7,554 nt of DNA, from contig SYAK01000150.1 of the NCBI GenBank assembly GCA_005788935.1, positions 1-7,554 on the forward strand. The letters are read 5' to 3'. The DNA comes from Pseudomonadota bacterium. GTDB lineage: Bacteria; Myxococcota; UBA9042; PHBI01. Below are positions 5,701-7,554 of this stretch, in pieces (the first letter of the stretch is position 1; the number at the start of each line of letters is the position of its first letter). Position numbers and translations under genes: made by a program. The notes beneath the pieces were generated by a model that saw only the letters and a list, made by a program, of their open reading frames with translations, ran no database searches and was not told the origin of the DNA.

Positions 5701-7554
5701 CCGCTGCACTCCGCGACGTCAGGCGTCTGAAAACATGCAGGGTTCACACCATCTGCGAGCAGCTTCCACTGACCCTGGGTCACCTCGGTCGCGCCGAACT
5801 CGACGTGACGCGAGATGGAGGTCCGCACGGGGGTCTCGCCGGCCTGACGACCACGCTCCGCCCGCGGTGAGCCGAGGGTGAAGCTGCCCGCGGGCACCCG
5901 CCGAAATCCGGGGGTCGTCGCTGGATCCGGGGCGTCTGCCGGGTCATCGACGCCGAGCCGCAGCGACGCCGTGCTCGCTCCGAGCGTCGCGACGAACGTG
6001 ACGTGGCCTCCGGACGTATCGGGCACGGGCACCACCCGGACCGCGGCGAGGAGGCCCGCGCCGACCCGGAGCGGCGGAAGCGTCGTGACGGCCTCCGCGA
6101 CGCGCGCGCTCAGCGTCACCCACGCCCCGCCCGCGGGCGCTGGGGCGTCGAGGGTCACCGTGAGCGCCGTGACCCCGGCGCGCGGAAGGACGGGCGCGCT
6201 CGACGCCAGCGAGAGGACACCGACCTCGCCCGTGGTCTGCAAGGCGACGTGGTACCCGCCGAGGCAGAGCGGGCACGGTGTCAGCGCCGTCATGTCCCAC
6301 GCGCCGTCGCCGTTGACGTCGCCGAGCTCGCCGCCTGCGAGGGGACGCGCGAGCGCCGCCGTCACCCCGCACGCCACGAACCGCCCGCCGCCTTCGTTGC
6401 GAAGTGTGTACAGGCGTATCTCGCCCCCGGAGCGCACGGAGACGACGAGATCCACGTCCGCGTCTCCATCCGCGTCGAGCGGGAAGATGTCGCCCGCCGT
6501 GCCGGACACAGGCCCGAGCGAGGCGAGCTGCGCGACCGACTGGGCGAGGACGGGCCCGGTCGGTGTGGTGACCATCACGGCGGGTGGCTCTGAGAGCACG
6601 TACTCCGGGTGGCCGTCGCCGTCGAGGTCCGCGACACGTCCCACCGTGGCGCGGTCGAGCACGCAGGCCCCCGGCCCGAAGCGCCCCGCCCCGTCGTTCG
6701 GGCGCAGCAGGGTGCAGGGTTGCCCATCGAGCGCGACCATGAGGTCGAGATCGCCGTCCCGGTCCGCGTCGATGAGGCGGATCCAGCCCGGCCCATGCGC
6801 CTGAGGCGTGGCGTCGGCGACCCCGTACCGACGGTCACCGACGGATGGCGCGACGAGGATGGCGCCCGCGCTGGCGTTTGAAGCGACGAGGTCCGGCAAG
6901 CCGTCGCCCGTGACGTCGCCGACGTCGACGTGGCCAAGGCCGCTGCCGAGCACCACGCGCTGCGCCGTGTCGCGGAAGCGGCGCTCGCCACCCCACCAGA
7001 TCTCGACCGCGCCGCCGAGCCGATGCGTCCAGAGGATGTCGGTCCAGCCATCTCCGTCGGCGTCCACGACGCGGCTCGACGTCGGGTCGAGCGCCGCGCC
7101 GCTCGTATGCTCCGCGAACGCGATCCCGGTCGCGCATCGCGCGTCGCAGGCCCCCGAGACGCAGGCGACCCCGTCCGCGCAGGCGGTCCCGCAGCCACCA
7201 CAGGCTTCGGGCGCGGCCGCGAGGTCGCGACATGCGTCCACACACAGGGCGCGCCCGGGCTCGCAGGCGGTCGGTACGTCGCAGCGCGCCCCCGACCAGC
7301 CTTCGTCGCAGGCGCAGCGCTCGGGGGACGCGCAGATCCCGTGGAGGCATCCAGCGGCGCAGACCGGGGCGCACACACCGCCCGCGCAGACCTCACCGTC
7401 ATGACAGGGCGCGTCACACGCACCGCAATGCGCCCGGTCGCTCCCGAGGTCACGACAGCCACCGCCGCAGGCCTCCTGACCCACCGGACACGACAGCGCG
7501 CAGACACCGCCCGCGCAGACCTCACCGTCATGACAGGGCGCGTCACACGCACCG
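2775..7554 (-). CDS. Giant multidomain protein: Cys-rich repeats, EGF-like, FG-GAP repeats, three Ig-like and two FGE-fold domains (N-terminus beyond right edge)
   Basis: An open frame of 1592 codons runs from the window edge to the TGA at 2775-2777. A GTG at 7484 could be read as a start, but the same Cys-rich repeat continues in frame upstream of it, so the true start and any signal peptide lie outside. Domain order from the N-terminus: Cys-rich repeats and EGF-like module (7554 to about 7141); six FG-GAP calcium loops (about 7140-6225); Ig-like (about 6224-5907); FGE-fold 1 (5906-4959); Ig-like (4958-4683); FGE-fold 2 (4682-3702); Ig-like (3701 to about 3370); unrecognised C-terminal domain (to 2778). 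The many paired Cys, Ca-binding loops and Ig-like folds indicate an exported, surface or secreted protein, probably adhesive or ligand-binding. No MYXO-CTERM, sortase or transmembrane segment is seen at the C-terminus, which ends RLIHGLE. Catalysis is unlikely because both FGE-like domains lack the copper-binding Cys. Coding is supported by domain homology along the whole length. Confidence 0.92.
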   Translation of the reverse strand, partial: GACDAPCHDGEVCAGGVCALSCPVGQEACGGGCRDLGSDRAHCGACDAPCHDGEVCAGGVCAPVCAAGCLHGICASPERCACDEGWSGARCDVPTACEPGRALCVDACRDLAAAPEACGGCGTACADGVACVSGACDARCATGIAFAEHTSGAALDPTSSRVVDADGDGWTDILWTHRLGGAVEIWWGGERRFRDTAQRVVLGSGLGHVDVGDVTGDGLPDLVASNASAGAILVAPSVGDRRYGVADATPQAHGPGWIRLIDADRDGDLDLMVALDGQPCTLLRPNDGAGRFGPGACVLDRATVGRVADLDGDGHPEYVLSEPPAVMVTTPTGPVLAQSVAQLASLGPVSGTAGDIFPLDADGDADVDLVVSVRSGGEIRLYTLRNEGGGRFVACGVTAALARPLAGGELGDVNGDGAWDMTALTPCPLCLGGYHVALQTTGEVGVLSLASSAPVLPRAGVTALTVTLDAPAPAGGAWVTLSARVAEAVTTLPPLRVGAGLLAAVRVVPVPDTSGGHVTFVATLGASTASLRLGVDDPADAPDPATTPGFRRVPAGSFTLGSPRAERGRQAGETPVRTSISRHVEFGATEVTQGQWKLLADGVNPACFQTPDVAECSGANANDRAPVENVSWWSALGYANAMSDANGLPACYRLPDEVTGGAACSGRWQDGDLDCGEEWPEVAAPDVSRCEGYRLPTEAEWEHAARAGTQSATYGGDLDAAPEDAAYAWPHASLADIAWYAANTNRGPEDGYRAPWAVAQLQPNAWGLHDMLGNVREWTWDAPPDPFDPGGEGLAADDADRAGGADPERGRIAAWRELGHSAPALREVRGGSFMSPGTEARAAARAFEPPGARSLAVGLRLVRTLSPLSLVVAPSVAAPGSTVTLRVRLNRPAGAGGAVVQLTGTSDGTLDPWPELVVPAGETDASRVVRVPEDGTWVRFAAATPEGETGADLAIAGLARVAVPPGSFVAGAPEGEPGRQYDGGGGLSCEAQTPVTLTRGFEIATAELTQAEWMDRSGGPNPSCTQSGEGAWHGMDCQLHSEAPRPADTERHPVEGVAWLSALAYANALSRAHGLAPCYVLPTTDSEGRACGAAWHRGELWCGDAAVGELMGGDVHACEGYRLPTEAEWEYAARAGTTTATHLGDIDLDGLDAWGRPDCEAPQPAIDAAAWWCKNTVDWPSGEGAAREVQRNPRPVRTRTPNAWGLYDMLGNAAEFVWAGDRRGGDGLWGPLLAPVDPQGGPALSADPSRDAPVARGGSALAFGARAAARNAHGRAGFRLVRTIRPAPCDRGCAPRLAGVAVVPAVAAPGSDVTLTVTLARAAGPGGVAVPVSGFAGPFETGAPTGQRVVTVPEGELVGVASMEAPVAAGPVTFQAALGGSTASARLTVDRSRDPRHPVALIHPATVDGVHFPEAASRIQTVRWDDDRLLVFVSTWANPGAASRGEAHIRGREYTEAATPLSDGIEAFAWGQLKRHGYLAQVLDDRSGEASRASRRVIADVAPTDAWPGGESVPECFGCAVRLTSVALTQGGELNLFATVSPDDASAEWPIWAFAWSLPPPGPAAGRLVRGLYEGLLAAPDLAGGRLIHGLE
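2778..3369 (-). other. Unrecognised C-terminal domain of the large protein
   Basis: About 190 residues follow the last Ig-like segment. The region is rich in Trp and charged residues, with motifs such as IQTVRWDDDRLLVFVS, GIEAFAWGQLKRHGYLAQV, a single CFGC pair and EWPIWAFAWSLPPPG. The alternating strand-like stretches suggest a beta-rich fold. No known family, membrane anchor or sorting signal is recognised. Confidence 0.5.
3702..4682 (-). other. FGE-sulfatase-fold domain 2, also without catalytic Cys
   Basis: The second copy begins LARVAVPPGSFVAGAPEG and ends GFRLVRTI, 327 residues. It repeats the landmarks of the first copy: ELTQAEWM, PVEGVAWLSALAYANALS, GYRLPTEAEWEYAARAGT, WGLYDMLGNAAEFVWAG and ARGGSALAFG. 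The residue aligned with human FGE Cys336 is Ala (bases 3768-3770). Both copies share a four-Cys signature C-x12-C-x10-C-x14/15-C just before GYRLPTEAEW, so they appear to be an internal duplication that has since diverged, with identical short DNA blocks such as 3917-3934 and 5231-5248 (18 bp). Confidence 0.85.
4959..5906 (-). other. FGE-sulfatase-fold domain 1 (C-type-lectin-like), catalytic Cys missing
   Basis: The domain starts FRRVPAGSFTLGSP and ends VGLRLVRTL, 316 residues, a full-length FGE/SUMF1-type fold. Family landmarks are all present: EVTQGQWK, PVENVSWWSALGYANAMS, GYRLPTEAEWEHAARAGT, WGLHDMLGNVREWTWD and VRGGSFMS. In human FGE the last motif reads GGSYMC, with the copper-binding Cys336; here the aligned residue is Ser (bases 5049-5051), and no Cys stands at the position of Cys341. 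An active formylglycine-generating enzyme is therefore unlikely. A binding or scaffold role is inferred. Confidence 0.85.
6225..7140 (-). other. FG-GAP/VCBS propeller region with six Ca-binding loops
   Basis: Six loops recur about every 50 residues: DADGDGWTD, DVTGDGLPD, DADRDGDLD, DLDGDGHPE, DADGDADVD and DVNGDGAWD. Each is followed by a short hydrophobic strand (for example DILW, DLVA, DLMV). This is the calcium-binding signature of FG-GAP/VCBS repeats, which fold as integrin-like beta-propellers and occur in secreted bacterial proteins. Six visible loops suit a six- or seven-bladed propeller. Approximate loop centres on the plus strand are 7057, 6905, 6757, 6618, 6462 and 6310. Confidence 0.88.
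7278..7361 (-). other. EGF-like module inside the large protein
   Basis: The residues CAAGCLHGICASPERC and CACDEGWSGARCD show the C-x3-C-x4-C spacing followed by CxCxxGWxGxxC, the hallmark of EGF/tenascin-type modules. It sits between the 43-residue Cys-rich units and a further, diverged Cys-rich unit encoded at about 7138-7277 (CGGCGTACADG, ACVSGACDARC). Such modules are extracellular, disulfide-bonded and usually structural or protein-binding. Confidence 0.75.
7369..7554 (-). repeat. Cys-rich tandem repeat, period 129 bp (43 residues), running off the edge
   Basis: Bases 7504-7554 are identical to 7375-7425 over all 51 positions, and the match extends six more bases (to 7498 and 7369) with one mismatch. 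The offset of 129 bp is 43 codons. Each unit encodes GACDAPCHDGEVCAGGVCA, and the stretch joining the two copies reads CPVGQEACGGGCRDLGS and then DRAHC. This resembles the disulfide-rich CGGxC...CGxC...C repeats common in secreted myxobacterial proteins. The right-hand copy is cut by the window edge, so the array length is unknown. Confidence 0.9.

Larger units (their letters stand above)
3370..6224 (-). repeat. Three Ig-like/beta-sandwich linkers flanking the FGE-fold domains
   Basis: Three segments alternate with the FGE folds: about 6224-5907, 4958-4683 and 3701-3370. Each opens with a proline-glycine turn and a strand: APVLPRAGVTALTVTLDAP, APSVAAPGSTVTLRVRLNR and VPAVAAPGSDVTLTVTLAR. Each then has a small-residue turn (AGGA, GAGGA, GPGG) and ends with a strand before the next domain. 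The length (about 90-110 residues) and the alternating strands fit bacterial Ig-like domains. The span given includes the two FGE-fold domains that lie between the segments. Confidence 0.6.

Noticed and set aside
2598..5870. Long plus-strand open frame of 1090 codons opposite the large gene
   Set aside because: Its product is a low-complexity Arg/Pro/Gly-rich sequence with no recognisable domain, while the opposite strand encodes clear FGE and Ig-like domains over the same bases. It is a typical antisense by-product of high G+C codon use.
3702..5906. Active sulfatase-maturation (formylglycine-generating) enzyme
   Set aside because: The Cys pair needed for copper binding is absent in both copies and no sulfatase gene is visible nearby.
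7482..7484. GTG as the start codon of the large minus-strand gene
   Set aside because: The frame continues to the edge and encodes the same Cys-rich repeat upstream of the GTG, so this codon is an internal Val and the start is outside the window.
7369..7554. CRISPR or other non-coding repeat array
   Set aside because: The 129-bp period is a whole number of codons, the frame stays open through it and the units encode a regular Cys pattern, so it is a coding tandem repeat.

Overview
The window is very G+C-rich, with third codon positions almost always G or C and long spurious ORFs open on the opposite strand of the real genes. The gene content points to a myxobacterium or related 'deltaproteobacterial' lineage (Myxococcota, perhaps Polyangia): a DUxD-less secreted lipoprotein of unknown family, and a very long secreted-type protein that combines Cys-rich repeats, FG-GAP repeats, Ig-like segments and FGE-sulfatase folds. 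This assignment is inference from composition and protein style; there is no rRNA or other marker gene.

Layout. Three genes lie on the plus strand: the 3' part of a family 2 glycosyltransferase (2-748, cut by the left edge), a predicted lipoprotein of unknown family (799-1812) and a HAD-superfamily Cof-like phosphatase (1934-2755). Convergent to these, the minus strand from 2775 to the right edge is a single open frame of at least 1592 codons whose N-terminus lies outside the window. Coding density is very high. The only gaps are 50 bp (749-798), 121 bp (1813-1933) and 19 bp (2756-2774). No tRNA, rRNA, CRISPR array, transposase or phage gene was seen.

The main item is the minus-strand protein. 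From N to C it contains: a Cys-rich repeat array that continues past the window edge with a 43-residue period; an EGF-like module; a further, diverged Cys-rich unit; six regularly spaced Ca-binding DxDGDGxxD-type loops (FG-GAP/VCBS propeller); an Ig-like segment; a complete FGE-sulfatase-fold domain; a second Ig-like segment; a second complete FGE-fold domain; a third Ig-like segment; and an unrecognised C-terminal domain of about 190 residues. Both FGE-like domains lack the Cys pair that binds copper in true formylglycine-generating enzymes, so they look like C-type-lectin-fold binding or structural modules, not sulfatase-maturation enzymes.

The three plus-strand genes do not form an obvious pathway. 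The glycosyltransferase and lipoprotein could be co-transcribed (50 bp apart), and the phosphatase has its own clear Shine-Dalgarno sequence. The glycosyltransferase, the lipoprotein and the large extracellular-type protein would all fit cell-surface biology, but no functional link is demonstrated by the sequence.
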